DNA of 64,000 bases from Mauremys mutica. Lineage: Eukaryota; Chordata; Testudines; Geoemydidae. The stretch is taken from the NCBI RefSeq assembly GCF_020497125.1, contig NC_059079.1, positions 46,511,114 through 46,575,113 on the forward strand. Direction: 5' to 3'. The number at the start of each line of letters is the position of its first letter. The stretch's first letter is position 1. The notes under the pieces are model-generated. The model saw only the letters and a program-made list of their open reading frames with translations, had not been told where the DNA came from and did no database searches. Positions 32,551 to 44,575 of this stretch are shown here, piece by piece. The translations under genes were made by a program, and so were the position numbers.

Positions 32551-34080
32551 GGTGGACTCGGGAGAAGGGGAAGCAGCACACAGAGGGAGAGTGGGGGAAA
32601 ATGGTCATCTCAATGCCGAAACATAGATTTAGATTTAAGCACACAAGTTTGACAATTTGGCCAATGATACTGCAACCTTTATTAGAGCTATTTTAGCCAG
32701 TAAATACTAATAACCTAAATCTGATAGAAATGTTAGGCTTTGTTCCAGGTTTGGTTTGTAGGGGTGAAATACAAACTCTGCTATGTCCCTTTTGTGCTTT
32801 TACACCAGTATAAAGGGGCCATAAAGCTAAGTTAACTGGCCAGCTGAGGATTCGCCCAGTGTTGGGGAATCCCTAAGTGACACATCGGGTGTAATTGGGG
32901 AGTCCACAAAAGGATGCTTGAATTTGTTCCAAGAAACAAAGTCAGCCAGCCTTCGATTGGAGGAGCATAAAAGCATATAAAAAAACCCACAGCTCAGCTA
33001 GATCCAAGGACTGGGGCCTAGATCTTTAAACCTGTATTAACAGTATCTCAAAAACAGATTGTATCTTTCTTACCAGGGAATATTCACAGGTTAAAAAGAT
33101 GATACATTTGCTTTCAGTCACCAGTAAAATAGTTCACCTGAAACTGAGCCAAAGCCAGTTGAGGAAAGACTCCCATTGACATCAGGGCACTTTGGATCAG
33201 GCATTAGGCAGATTTGTTTATTTAATCTTGTACATACTCCTGCTGCTGTGAGAGCATGCAGACTTCATTAACACAGGGTTTGATTTCAAGGGCTCCCTGA
33301 GTGTTAATCAATTCCGCAGTGGCCCTTTCTTGATTGTGAAAATGTTACTTGACTTTTCCAGAGAATTACATTACTTCAGGAACGGAGTCACCATTGCGGA
33401 AAGACTGTGAGTGGATTGGGAGAGTTATGGTGAGCTAACATTTCTGAAGGTGAATGTAATGATCTAATCCAAACCTGAGTGTTCGTACAACACCTAGCTG
33501 CATAAGGCTTTTATCCTGACTGAAGCTGACAGCTTGGAAAGGAGTGGGCTGATTTTCCTCATTTTGAAATTCTGTTGCTAGCCAGGCACCTGACTGACTA
33601 GGTTACATAAAACTGCAGAGGTTAGTTTTTCAAATCCACTGATATTCTATATTCAGGGAACGGAGTGTAGAAAACATTGTGTACTAACGAGCTGGCAAAG
33701 CTCCTGCCATAAGACATCATGGGGATATAAAAGGGAAATACATGCTTTTCCACTGAGCATTGGATTTTGCAAAACAAATGTCACATGCTAAACGATACTT
33801 ACAAAGTGATGTTTTTAATGTCGCTACAAAATCCGGAGTGGTGTTCCTGGTGCTACAGGACATGTGTGGATTTGGAGCCAGGACTAGAAACAGACCCTTG
33901 GTGGCTAACAAAAGCTATAAACACTGAACCACCAGTGCTAGGATTGGCATGGCCAATAGGGTAGAAATCATAAAATAGAAGAGTAAAGACTGCAAAATAC
34001 TATTAAAAAGGCCTGTCTTAGCAAGTTGCAAATATTTCAAATCATTTGATTTTTTCCTGTTAAAGTTAATATAGTAAAGT
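32551..34080. other. noncoding, no recognised feature
   Basis: No gene or clear repeat. The tract 33270-33420 is less AT-rich than its surroundings and could be a conserved noncoding piece, which cannot be tested here. Confidence 0.4.
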
Positions 34081-34083
34081 ATA

Positions 34084-34345
34084 GGTTTCAGAGTAGCAGC
34101 CGTGTTAGGTTGTATCTGCAAAAAGAATAGAATACTTGTGGCACCTTTGAGCCTAATAAATTTATTTGAGCATAAGCTTTCGTAGGCTACAGCCCACTTC
34201 ATTGGATGCATAGAATGGAACATACAGTAAGAAGATATATATACATACAGAGAACCTGAAAAGGCGGGAGTTGCCCTACCAACTCTAAGAGGCTAATTAA
34301 TTGAGATGACCTATTATTAGCAGGAGAAAAAAAAACATTTTTTAG
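34084..34345 (-). mobile_element. Penelope-like element 3' end
   Basis: On the plus strand: GGTTTCAGAGTAGCAGCCGT, CACTTCATTGGATGCATAGA and ACTCTAAGAGGCTAATT. The same order recurs at 49673. In minus orientation it is the 3' end of a widespread reptile repeat whose upstream part, as I remember it, encodes a GIY-YIG-like end. The class assignment is from memory. Confidence 0.55.
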
Positions 34346-35339
34346 TGAGAATCAAGATGGCATTAGGGAACCTAGCAGCTGTTCTGGTACCTTAGTTTCA
34401 CCTGTAACATGGGAAAAAGTAGAACAAAACAAAATAGCGCAATTCTACTCAGAAGTATCATTCTCTAAAAATAGCATTATGTAGCTATGGGTTCATTGTT
34501 TTTCAATATCTTCCAGTTCAGAAACATACACCACAGGCAGAAGAGCATGTTTACTTATTAGGCACTCTGAAAACAAGCTCATCCTTGTTAAATTCTTACA
34601 AATGTAAGTATCGGATAAGAGAGACTCAAAAAGGAACAGGAATGGACATAAAGCAGTGCAGCATCCTATCTTTAGAACAAAAAGAGTAACAGACAATTGA
34701 ACTTCATAGTAATTACTGTAATTCTTATTCACTCTGCGTGTAAATCATTATCATGCTCATGTGACTGAAAACAAGTGAGCTAATTTGATATTGATCTTTA
34801 GATCTCCGTGTAAAGGGCAATGCCAAGTAAATGTATAGGTTTAATTTTCTTACTGGATTCCATTGTGTACAATAAACCTACATTGTTTTCAATATGCGAA
34901 GTATTGTAAAAAGTCACCTAATATATTGTTGGTACTATATGAACAGTAAGTTGTAATAGAACGTGACAAGGAGGTAGGGCTGGCTCAGGGAGAACAGGAG
35001 CTGTCTTTTCAAACCCCTAAGTGACTAGGGGAGCTTTGAATAGGGGAATTTTGTGACAGAACATAGAGACAGACAGATCTAACAAACATTCTCTAAGCTT
35101 AAGGCAATAAAGCCCTCCATTCTCAACTCTCCCTACAAAAAAAAGACATTCCCCGCCCCCCCAAAAGACGTTTTTTGAAAATTGGAAGTCAAATCCTACT
35201 AAGAAAAATTAATAAATTTACACTTGACATGCCAGAATTTAAAGTATAATTACACAGGCCAAAATTTTTTTTGAAGAGCAACTAGCAAGAGACACAAAAA
35301 CCTAACAGCAACATTTTTTTTAGTACATCAGAAGCAAGA
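34346..35339. other. noncoding, no recognised feature
   Basis: AT-rich, no gene seen. Confidence 0.45.
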
Positions 35340-36171
35340 AGCCTGCCAAACAAATTAGTGGGGCCAAGGAAGAAAAGGCCATTGGTGAAAAGCTAAATTA
35401 ATTCTTTGATTTGGTCTTCACTGCATAGGATGTGAGAGGTTCCCACACCTGAGCCATTATTTTTAGATGACAAATCGGAGGAACTGTCCCACACTGAATT
35501 CTCAGTAGAAGTGGTTTGAACAGTCACCAGGACCAGATGATATTCACCCAAGAGTTGTTCAATGTCATATTGAGTTTCTTTAGAACTACTAACTATGGTA
35601 TGTAACCTATCACTTAAATTAGCCTCTGTACCAGATGACTGGTGGATAGCTAATATAGCACCGATTTTTAAAAAAGAGGCTCCAGAGGCCATCCTGGCAA
35701 TTACAAGCCAGTTAATCTAACTTCAGTAAAAGGCAAATTAGTTGAAACTACGTAAAGAGTAGAATTAGATACAGATAAACATGATTTGTTGCAGGGAGGG
35801 GAAAGAGTCAACAGGGCTTTTGTAAAGGGAAATCATGCCTTTCCACTCTGTTAGAATTCTTTGAGGGCAAACATGATCACCCTTGTTACCAGTGGATATA
35901 ATGTACTTGGACTTTTAGAAAGCCTTTTACAAGGTCCCTCACTAAAGGCTCTTAAGCAAAGTAGGCAGTCATGGGGTAAGGGAGAAGGTCCTTTCATGCA
36001 TCAGTAACTGGTTTAAACACAGGAAACAAAGGGCTGGAATAAATGGTCAGTTTTCACAGTGTAGAGAAGTAAATAGCAAGGTCCCCCAATGACTGTTCCC
36101 AGTACATAGTCATAAGTGATCTGAAAAAGGGATAAACAGTGAAGTGGCAAAATTTTCAGATGATACAAAAC
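35340..36171 (+). pseudogene. CR1 LINE reverse transcriptase fragment
   Basis: Plus-strand pieces in broken frames follow CR1 ORF2. They are WIANIAPIFKKEA (about 35642), NYKPVNLTSVKGKLVET (about 35700), YLDF with KAFYKVP (about 35905) and NSEVAKFSDDTKL (about 36135-36171), the last holding the catalytic Asp pair. Stop codons and frameshifts make it dead. It is truncated on both sides, and on the right it ends exactly where the hAT piece begins. The 99-codon frame on the other strand (35393-35692) is a shadow. Confidence 0.75.
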
Positions 36172-36770
36172 TAGGGCTGTCAAGCAAGTAAAAAAAATCA
36201 TGATTAATCACGCTGTCAAATAATAGAATACCATTTATATATTTTTGTTACAACTGAAATCAATATATTTGAAAATGTGGAAAGCATCAATTGAAACAGA
36301 ATACAAAGTGCACAGTCCTCACTTCGTATTTATTTTTATTATAAATATTTGCACTGTAAAAAACAAAAGAAATAGTACTTTTTTCAATTCACTTAATACA
36401 AGTACTGTAGTGCAATCTCTTTATCATGAAAGTGCAATTTACAAATGTAGTTTTTTGTTACATAACTGCATTCAAAAACAAAACAATTTAAAGCTTTAGA
36501 GCCTACAAGTTCACTCAGTCCTACTTCTTGTGCAGCCAATTACTCAAACAAACATGTTTGTTTATATTTGCTGGAGATAATGCTGCCCACTCCTTGTTTA
36601 CAATGTTACCTGAAAGTGAGAACAGGTGTCCACATGGCACTGTTGTAGCTGGCATTGCAAGATATATATGTGCCAGATGCGCTAAAGATTTGTATGCCCC
36701 TACATGCTTTGACCAGCATTCCAGAGGACATGCTTTGGGTGAGATTGTCACTCCTGCTCCAGCCCCATGA
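36172..36770 (-). mobile_element. hAT transposon 3' part
   Basis: The plus strand starts TAGGGCTGTCAAGC with AAAAATCATGATTAATCACG, a familiar hAT terminus in sauropsids. On the minus strand the coding end of a transposase lies upstream of it. No right terminus or duplication is found, so the element is 5' truncated. Confidence 0.65.
36521..36770 (-). pseudogene. hAT transposase C-terminal dimerisation domain
   Basis: A minus-strand frame of about 76 codons ends with a natural stop near 36521. It carries YLAMPATTVPCGHLFSLSGN, then IVNKEWAALSPANINKHVCL and SNWL, which is the hAT C-terminal dimerisation pattern (PAT..P.ERxFS..G.IV...R..L.P..v). The usual Glu-Arg is replaced by Gly-His. The catalytic core is absent, so this is a non-functional end of a transposase. 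Confidence 0.75.
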
Positions 36771-37059
36771 CAACATGTAAAAGAGCCGGACCAGCATGAA
36801 AGGACCTTAAAAGCCCAATTCCAGCTGTGGGAGTATTCCCCTGGTGGTAGCCAAAGACAGTCATATAGCTGCCTTCAGAGACAGCTACTTGGTGTAAACA
36901 GCAGCACATGACACTGCAGGCCAGGGAGGCTGCTGAAAGTCCTAGAGATTTAAATTATGCCAGAGGTCCCAGAGAAAGCCAGGACTGGGAGGGCAAAAGA
37001 GATGGTTTGAAGCTATATCAGGTCCCGCCAGTCCCTAGGCTGAGTTTTTCGCTGTATGT
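36771..37059. other. noncoding, unresolved
   Basis: No domain recognised. May belong with the LTR-like sequence that follows. Confidence 0.35.
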
Positions 37060-38080
37060 GATGCTTCCCAGGGGTATCCAGGGTTTTGAGGTACCTCACA
37101 GCCACCTACTCGTACATAAGGAAGTCTTGTCTATGCCTGCCAGTTGTTAGCCCCCCATCACCGCTAGCCCTGGGCAAAACCAGCAGGCCTACTCTCTCTA
37201 TAGGTTAGTGTTAGGCATACTCCAAACCCTGGAGCCTTTTCCTAGAGCATCCAGACCCTTTACCACTGGACCCTCAGTGTGCACAGGTTCACTGCTGCAA
37301 AGGAAAAATACACCCCAGTTACACCTCACATCACCACTCCACATAACACACAGCACTTAAATAAGTTGATAGTGAAAACAAATAAAAAAGTGTATTTAAC
37401 GAAGTAGAAAGATTTGACTGATAGCAAGTAGATGTATTGAAAACAAATGCTTAGCTATAACAACAAAATCATAACATACATTCTAGGCTCTAGAATACAT
37501 TAACTAGATACTCATGTCTAATAAAGTGTTGCCCACCAGTGCTTGCCAGCCCTGTAGGCTGTGATCCCTTTTTCCATTAGACAAACCACACTGCCAGTTT
37601 CTCTCTTAAGTGAAGGATCCGGAGGGTACCTCTGAACATTCAGATATACTCCCACAATCTTTACTTGTAACTAGGAGACACACCTGCTGTTTATTTCTTC
37701 CTCTAGATCTTCTCTCTTGTAGATTTTGCAATTTTTCAACTGCTATCAGACTCAGTATGCAAATGAGCCTGCATTCTGAGACATGCAATGCCCAATATAC
37801 ACATGACCAGATAGAGATAAGCATCTGCTATCTACTGCTTAAAAACAACCTATTTTAAGACATGTCACTTCTCGGTTACCTGCCCTAACTCCAAGGCTTT
37901 GAGAACATAGTTTCCAGAATACATACGTAACTCCGTAAATATTATCTGTACATACATTTCATAGTGATTATGATGACCAGTAGGCTACTGGCTTTTGATA
38001 GAGATCATATATGCCACCCTTTGATGAATTTAATATGCCTATATCTGATCCAGGGTGTTGACCAATAGATTCCGGGTTAA
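37060..38080 (-). repeat. possible LTR-like repeat, unresolved
   Basis: Contains CCATCACCGCTAGCCCTGGGC, CTGGAGCCTTTTCCTAGAGC and CCTCAGTGTGCACAGGTTC, which I recall as repeated in turtle genomes. No duplication, terminal motif or open frame was found. Strand and class are guesses. Confidence 0.3.
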
Positions 38081-38114
38081 TATCCATGTATCTCAATATC
38101 TATCTCTCTCAATA

Positions 38115-39145
38115 TCACATAATGAATATGTATTCCTGTGAATGAATGAATTATACTATTGTAATATTTTTTTGTAAAAAACATGCCTTGTGAAGTATCA
38201 TTTGAAAAATAAAAATGGACTGGTCAATAATATGGTGAAATGTATATAACAGCATTACAATAAAGTTATGAATTCCCCCTGTATCATGTTGATAGCACAG
38301 ATTCAAACCCACTTAGCCCCAATTATTGAGTGGTGAAGCAGGTCTATCTTAAACAAAGGAATGTGTGTTTACCTCAATTTATATACAAGTCATAGACAAG
38401 GTCCTTGAGACAGCAAGAGGGAGACAAGGCAATTTTGCATTTCAGCATATACAGAGAAGTAGAAAGAGCATCGGAGCACCTTCATCCCCACACTCCACAG
38501 CTCCTTTTTCACTGTTTGAATAAGCTTTGCTTTGAGGGGTACTCCTCAGAAGAAATCTTTGGTTAGCTATGTTACTGGGAGCATGTGGTAAGAATTTTAC
38601 TTTGAACCAAGACTGGTTTGTTAAGTTTTAGTTACCAGAAAGCCTTTTACTGTTATTTCTCTTGTAACCATTGCTGACTTTAATGCCTTATACATGTACT
38701 CACTTAAAAATCTCTCTTTGTAGTTAAATAAACTGGTTTTATTTTGAAATAAAAAACTAATTCAGTGTTGTGTTTAAATGGAATTGTTTGGCAACTCCAG
38801 TTGAAGTACTACACTGTTGAATATTGATCACTTACGGGACAACAGACCGCTAATATCCAAACTGTCCAGGAGAAGGCTGTGCAGTGGAGATCACACCTTT
38901 TGGGGAAAACTGGGGACTGGGTGTGTGTTGGGGTCACCCTGCACTCAGTGATCAGGGCTGCTGGAAGCCAGAGTGTGGCTGGTGTGTAGTTGGCAGGCTG
39001 CAGCTATAAACAGATATTGTGAAATGAATGCTGTTTATGAGCTGCCCAGATTGGAAGCCAAAGTAGCAAAGCATTGTGAGGCATCCAGGCTTTCAAGGCA
39101 GGTGGTGACAACCCTTCACTAGCCTGGATTACATCCCAGAATATA
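38115..39145 (+). mobile_element. LTR-like repeat, family A, second copy
   Basis: Related to 8945-10592 plus 15208-15491 through GAAGTATCATTTGAAA, GCAGGTCTATCTTAAAC, TTAAATAAACTGG, TTCAGTGTTGTGTTTAAATG, GGGCTGCTGGAAGCCAGA and GTGACAACCCTTCACT. It is uninterrupted here, so it shows the likely layout. The TG start is not preserved. Confidence 0.55.
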
Positions 39146-39419
39146 GTACTACATATATTAATCACACAATTGCAATATAACATTATATTGTGTATATACA
39201 TTGCTAGCACTTACATGGCCTGAATTGGCCTTTGTCTTTTTATAAAGCTGTTCACTCAGCTGAGTATGCCACAACACTTTGCAAAGCTGAAGTCATCTTT
39301 GGAATTAGAAAATGAGAAGCTTTCCAAAGCCAGAATATATTAATGTTCTGTCTTGGTATAAGCTGGGGAGGTACCTTCATGGATCAGTACCTGAAATGCT
39401 AGTATCCAAAACAAAGATA

Positions 39420-39720
39420 AAGAAAGTTACAGAACAACTTAAGGAAGTGGGATGAACTGATGGGTTGGATTTTAGTGATATGTAGAGAGTTTTGTAACTA
39501 GTAAAATCTTATAAATACTCCCACCTAAAATGTGTAACTTTGGGACTGCACCTTCCGTGTAAGGTGAATGCAACATGGCTGCATGAGACAGCTTCTCAGA
39601 AACAGAATCTTTCTTCCTGTACTATACTATTATTGACTTCTAGCAATAAACCTGACACTGGTTATTTGATCTCTTGAATATATTTCATACTGAACCAAAG
39701 TGTGGTCAAGCAATTGACTA
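39420..39720 (+). mobile_element. possible LTR
   Basis: A TATAAATA box at about 39510 is followed after about 140 bases by GCAATAAACCTGACACTGG, the spacing of an LTR promoter and polyadenylation signal. Ends and duplication are not visible. Confidence 0.3.
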
Positions 39721-42544
39721 TACTATCGATCAGCTAGGAGATCCCAGTAACATCCTATGTATCGCCTTTTGCCAGTTGGCATCAAGAGGTTCCTGGGTCA
39801 CAAAGTGCAGAACAGTATCTCATCATATGCACAGTAGGAAGTGTTTGCAGTGCAGTCAGAACTTGCAGGGTCAGAGTGCAAGGACCCACCCTCACAAATA
39901 CAGAACGTTGTGCTTAACACTTGTTAGTCTTAGCTCAATTTGGACCACTCATGGCATCAGAAAGATACTATCAACAAAAAATTACATTTCCATCTGAAAA
40001 CATTGCATTAGTTCTCCTGTGGATAAGTTTGCAGAATTGGGCCACAATAGTTATTTGGTTATATATAGTCTATTAAACGTCTTTGTCATCTGTCAAATCT
40101 ATTTAACCCACAGTTTTTACTCTAGAACAAAGAAATATCTCACCAATAAATTTTACTATATGTGAAATAATGAATGGTACAACTGTCTCCACAGTAAAAC
40201 AATGTCTTTGCATAGCGATAGGGCACGTTACTGTGCAGTTGATACTTGTTTTTGACAAATCATAGAAATGAAGGTGATACAAGAGTAACACATTATAAAA
40301 GTTGTGCTAAGTTGAGAAATATTTTAAGTAACCACAATTATCAAAAAAAATCAGTGGTGAGGCAGCAATACAAGAAAAATGATTTTGTGCCACACTTCTT
40401 AAAGCTGAGATAGTTGACATTGAAATTTTAACATATTAACTATAATATAAAGAAGTTTGTATTCAGACTATAGAAAGATGAGATTTTGAACTGAGGCTAG
40501 AGAAAAAGAAAGTAACATACAAACACTAAGTATGAATGTAATACTATCACAAATGTAAGAAGTACTTCTCTTTCTGACTGAAAATATTTAAAAAAATGAA
40601 ATAATAATGGTTTGCTACACTGAAAGATTTTGGTTCCAGGAAAATCAGCCCAGGGAAAAATAAAGCATAGGTCTACATCAGATGGTTTTGTCATTCCTTG
40701 GTTAAAATGAGTAAAACCAAGTATACATTTCATTTTAGACCTTAGGTACTTGTAAAAACTAATGTGGACATATTGCCCTGTTCAGGAGACTCTTACATGC
40801 CTAGGGCTAGGCACAGGCTCAAAAGTGTTATACACAATTCAAGGTTTGATTCTACAAATTTCCATACACGAAACTCCAAGTGAAGACAATAGAGTTCTAC
40901 ACATAGCAAGCAAACTTGCAGCTGCTTTCTCAGTGGCAACCAGTTGAGATGAACAGTAGAAGTCATTTTGAGGAAAATGATATTAAAAGAATTAACATAA
41001 AATTAGAGTTGGGTATAAGTTTTTCAACAAGTACAGTAATTTTTTTGCTTGAAAATGCACTTTTGGGTTCACTGGAACTGTTTATGAATGTGACTAAATA
41101 GTTTCAGCTAAAAAGTGGAGGAACTCTAAGAAAAAGTATAAACATTTCTACCCCTTCCCCATCTAAGTTGCTTGCCTGTGTTAAGTAAGATGGGATAAAC
41201 AGTGGTAGCTTTTCTCAACTGCCATCTTAGTCATGGTCTGAGTTTCTGGTGCAATGAGTTTGGAGTCATTCACAGACCAGTAGTGATGGATCAGCCATGG
41301 AAGGCTCTTAACTGGGTGGTAAAAAGCTTCATATTCCTCTGGAGACCAGGTGCTGATGCATAAAGTCGCCTTTGAAAATATTCGCCTCCCATCAGTCTGG
41401 ATATATTATTAGGGAATCAGGAACTGGTTGTTAGTTCTGCTAGTGAATAGTTACCATTAAAGCTCATGACTAGCAGCCTCTATAGAAGTTTGTCTTTGCA
41501 CATCAAGGGTTAAGTTGTCCTTGCTAGGGTTATAAATACTGGAGGCTATTGGGTCTCCCAGATCCACAGAGTTCTGGAAGTGACTGGCCTTTCTTGCAAA
41601 CTCCTCAATATATTCTCCATGTTCCAGAGTATTGTGTGAACAGAATTCCCATTCTCTTGGTGAGATTTGGGTTTTCCCCATGCAGAAGCTAGCACCACAC
41701 AGGCCTGGGAACAGAGGCATCCCAGCTTTGGAGTTTCAGCAGCTGGCTGAGCATTACAGCCTTAGAATGCTCAGGGGAGTTGCACTCAGTGGAAAAAAAT
41801 GGTATTACCTGTTTGAGTCACTGACAACCTGGAAATAAGGGATCTTGAATGTTAATGGATCACTATTCAAACAGATAAAGTACAAGATGGCTTGCTATTT
41901 ACTGTCTGCATCAGACCATCAAATCACACTAGAGAACAGAATGACTATCTCCTTAAGCGCCCCTCTATATTATGTAGGAAAAGAAGCTCTGTTATCAGAG
42001 GGATCTTTAATCAGTGTGACATATGCTGAATGTCTCATGCTGCCAGTAGTACAGTATCATCTGAATTCCTAAAAAAATGTAGATTAACATTTCTTAACTC
42101 AAGAAGTGTTGCATCCGACACAAGGGAATTCTCTCCTACGCCTCACCTTGATGGATAAAGAGGAGGGAGGGAAACAAAAAAGTTTGTGGTTGCTTAGGTG
42201 CAAGTGATCATGACTTGATTATATCTGCTGTGTGCAAATAGAATGAAGTGCACACCTGTAGTGTGTGCGCTTGTTGGGAACAAATTTGGGAACAATTGTA
42301 CCAGATCACCCTGGAGAAGGAATTTAAACAGAAAAAATTGAATGGTAATTAGAAACTGTAAGGATGTTTTAATAGATGTCCCAAAAGCCAGTGTAGTAGC
42401 ATTTATTTATCAACAACTAATGTCACTGAAAAGGAAGGGATGTTTTGGGGTTTTTTTTGTTTTTTAATTGTTTGTAAATGACATGTTCTGGTGGGCGTTC
42501 GGATTCCCCATTGTCTAGCAACAGGAGCTGAGTGCCTAACTCCC
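39721..42544. other. noncoding, no firm feature
   Basis: AT-rich. 41008-41110 resembles a short piece of the AT-rich TA-flanked repeat (TAGAGTTGGG..). A minus frame of 87 codons at 41457-41720 contains EYIEEFARKA and might be an old gag-like piece, but support is weak. Confidence 0.4.
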
Positions 42545-42936
42545 TTAGCCCTGGTCTATACTATGAGTTTAGGTCGAATTTAGCAGCATTAGATCGATTT
42601 AACCATGCACCCATCCATGTGAGAAAGCCATTTTGGTCGACTTAAAGGGCTCTAAACATCAATTTCTGTACTCCTCCCTGACGAGGGGATTAGCGCTGAA
42701 ATCGACTCTGCTCGGTTGAATTTGGGGTAATGTGGATGCAATTCGACAGTATTGGCCTCCGGGAGCTATCCCAGAGTGCTCCATTGTGACTGCTCTGGAC
42801 AGCACTCTCAACTCAGATGCACTGGCCAGGTAGACAGGAAAAGCCCTGCAAACTTTTGAATTTCACTTCCTGTTTGGCTAGTGTGGAGAGCTGATCAGCA
42901 TAGGTGACCATGCAGAGCTTATCAGCACAGGTGACC

Positions 42937-43230
42937 ATGGAGTCCCAGAATCGCAAAAAAGCTCCAGCATGGACTGAATGGGAGGAACTGCGTCTGATCT
43001 CTGTATGGGGAGATGAAACCGTGCTATCTGAACTCCGTTCCAAAAGACAAAATGCCAGAATATTTGAAAAAAATCTCCAAGGGTATGAAGGACAGAGGTT
43101 ATAACAGGGACCCGCAGCAGTGCCACGAGAAGCCTACCAAAGAACCAGACAGGCAAACGGCCGCTCCAGGTCAGAGCCCCAGACATGCCGCTTCTATGAT
43201 GAGCTGCATGCCATTCTAGGGGGCGTCCCT
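42937..43230 (+). pseudogene. Harbinger Myb/SANT-like DNA-binding protein
   Basis: Starts at an ATG (MESQNRKKAPAWTEWEEL), then LISVWGDETVLSELRSKRQN, in the manner of a trihelix Myb/SANT domain. After an A-run near 43067-43073 the frame shifts (KKISKGMKDRGYNRDPQQC), and near 43115 it returns to the first frame (RTRQANGRSRSEPQTCRFYD, ELHAILGG). In intact elements this protein binds transposon ends and works with the transposase. Two frameshifts disable this copy. Confidence 0.75.
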
Positions 43231-43313
43231 ACAACTATCCCACCCTGTGCTTCCCTCCTCCCCGACCCCTCCCAGGCTACCTTGGCAGTTATCCCCCACA
43301 TTTGTGTGACAAA

Positions 43314-43850
43314 TTAATAAATAATGCATGAATTTAAAACAACAATGACTTTATTGCCTCTGCAAGTGGAGATCAAAGGGGGAGGGGAGGGTGGTTGGCT
43401 TCCAAGGAAGTAGAGTGAACCAAGGGGGCGGGTTCTCATCAAGGAGAAACAAACAGAACTTTCACACCTGTAGCCTGGCCAGTCATGAAACTGGTTTTCA
43501 AAGCTTCTCTGAAGCACAGCGCAACCCTGCTGTGCTCTTCTAACCGCCCTGGTGTCTGGCTGCGCGTAATCAGTGGTGAGGCGATTTGCCTCAACCTCCC
43601 ACCCAGCCATAAACATCTCCCCCTTACTCTCACAGATATTGTGGAGCGCACAGCAAGCAGTAATAACAATGGGAATATTGGATTTGCTGAGGTCTAACTG
43701 AGTCAGTAAACTGTGCCAGCGAGCTTTTAAACGTCCAAAGGCACATTCTACCACCATTCTGCATTTGCTCAGCCTTTAGTTGAACTGCTCCTTAGTACTG
43801 TCCAGGCTTCATGAGCCATGGGAGCAAGGGATAAGCTAGGGTAGGTGCAA
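43314..43850 (-). pseudogene. Harbinger (PIF-type) transposase, C-terminal remnant
   Basis: The minus-strand frame contains LDSTKEQFN, an in-frame stop, then MVVECAFGRLKARWHSLLTQ, LDLSKSNIPIVITACCALHN and ICESKGE. This is the end of the DDE domain of HARBI1-like transposases, and the Glu of VECAFGR is the likely catalytic Glu. Further upstream the PTLAYPLLPWLMK piece lies in another frame. The enzyme would cut and rejoin the transposon; here it is inactive. Confidence 0.8.
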
Positions 43851-44575
43851 CCATGCAGTGCTGCCAACTGAGAGAGCAGCCTGAGGCAGAAGCCTCCAGC
43901 TGGCATGATATTCCAGGCAGGACTGAATCTCCATTAGACAAAACTTAAAGAAGAGAATGACCTGGAGTCATTCCCATTTTTGTCTAGGCACCCCTGACCG
44001 ACCTCACCAAGGCCGGCCAGGAGCACCCATGTCTGCCCAGGTGCCCCTGACCAACCTAACCGAGATTGGCCAGGAGCACCCACAGGACAACGACGATGGC
44101 TAGCAGTCATATTGTACCATTTGCCATCTGCAAGGCAAGGCAACAGGATGCTGCGGTGTAGCACTGCAGTACCGCGTCTGCCAGTAGCACCCAGGAGATA
44201 TACAGTGACAGAGTGCTGAGTGGGCTCCATGCTTGCCATGGTATGTTGTCTGCACGGGTAACCCAGGAAAAAAGGCGAGAAATGATTTTTTGCCATTGCT
44301 TTCATGGAGGGACGGAGGGGGGGCCTGACGACATGTACCCAGAACCACCCGCGACAATGTTTTTGCCCCGTCAGTCATTGGGAGCTCAACCCACAATTCT
44401 AATGGGCGGCGGAGACTGTGGGAACTGTAGGATAGCTACCACAGTGCAACGCTCCGAAAGTTGATGCTAGCCGCCAGCTTAATGTGCTTAGTGGGGACAC
44501 ACACACAATCGACTGTAGCAAATCAAATCAATTTATATGAAATTGTCCTAATTTCATAGTGTAGACATACCCTTA

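Larger units (their letters stand above)
42548..44572. mobile_element. PIF/Harbinger DNA transposon, decayed, 2025 bp
   Basis: TTA occurs at 42545-42547 and 44573-44575, the three-base target duplication of this superfamily. The left end GCCCTGGTCTATACTATGA and the reversed right end GGGTATGTCTACACTATGA match in register, followed by TTAGGTCGAATTT against TTAGGACAATTT. Two convergent coding remnants, a Myb/SANT-like gene on plus and a transposase on minus, are the standard gene pair. Confidence 0.88.

Noticed and set aside
35393..35692. 99-codon minus-strand frame
   Set aside because: It is antisense to the CR1 reverse transcriptase fragment.
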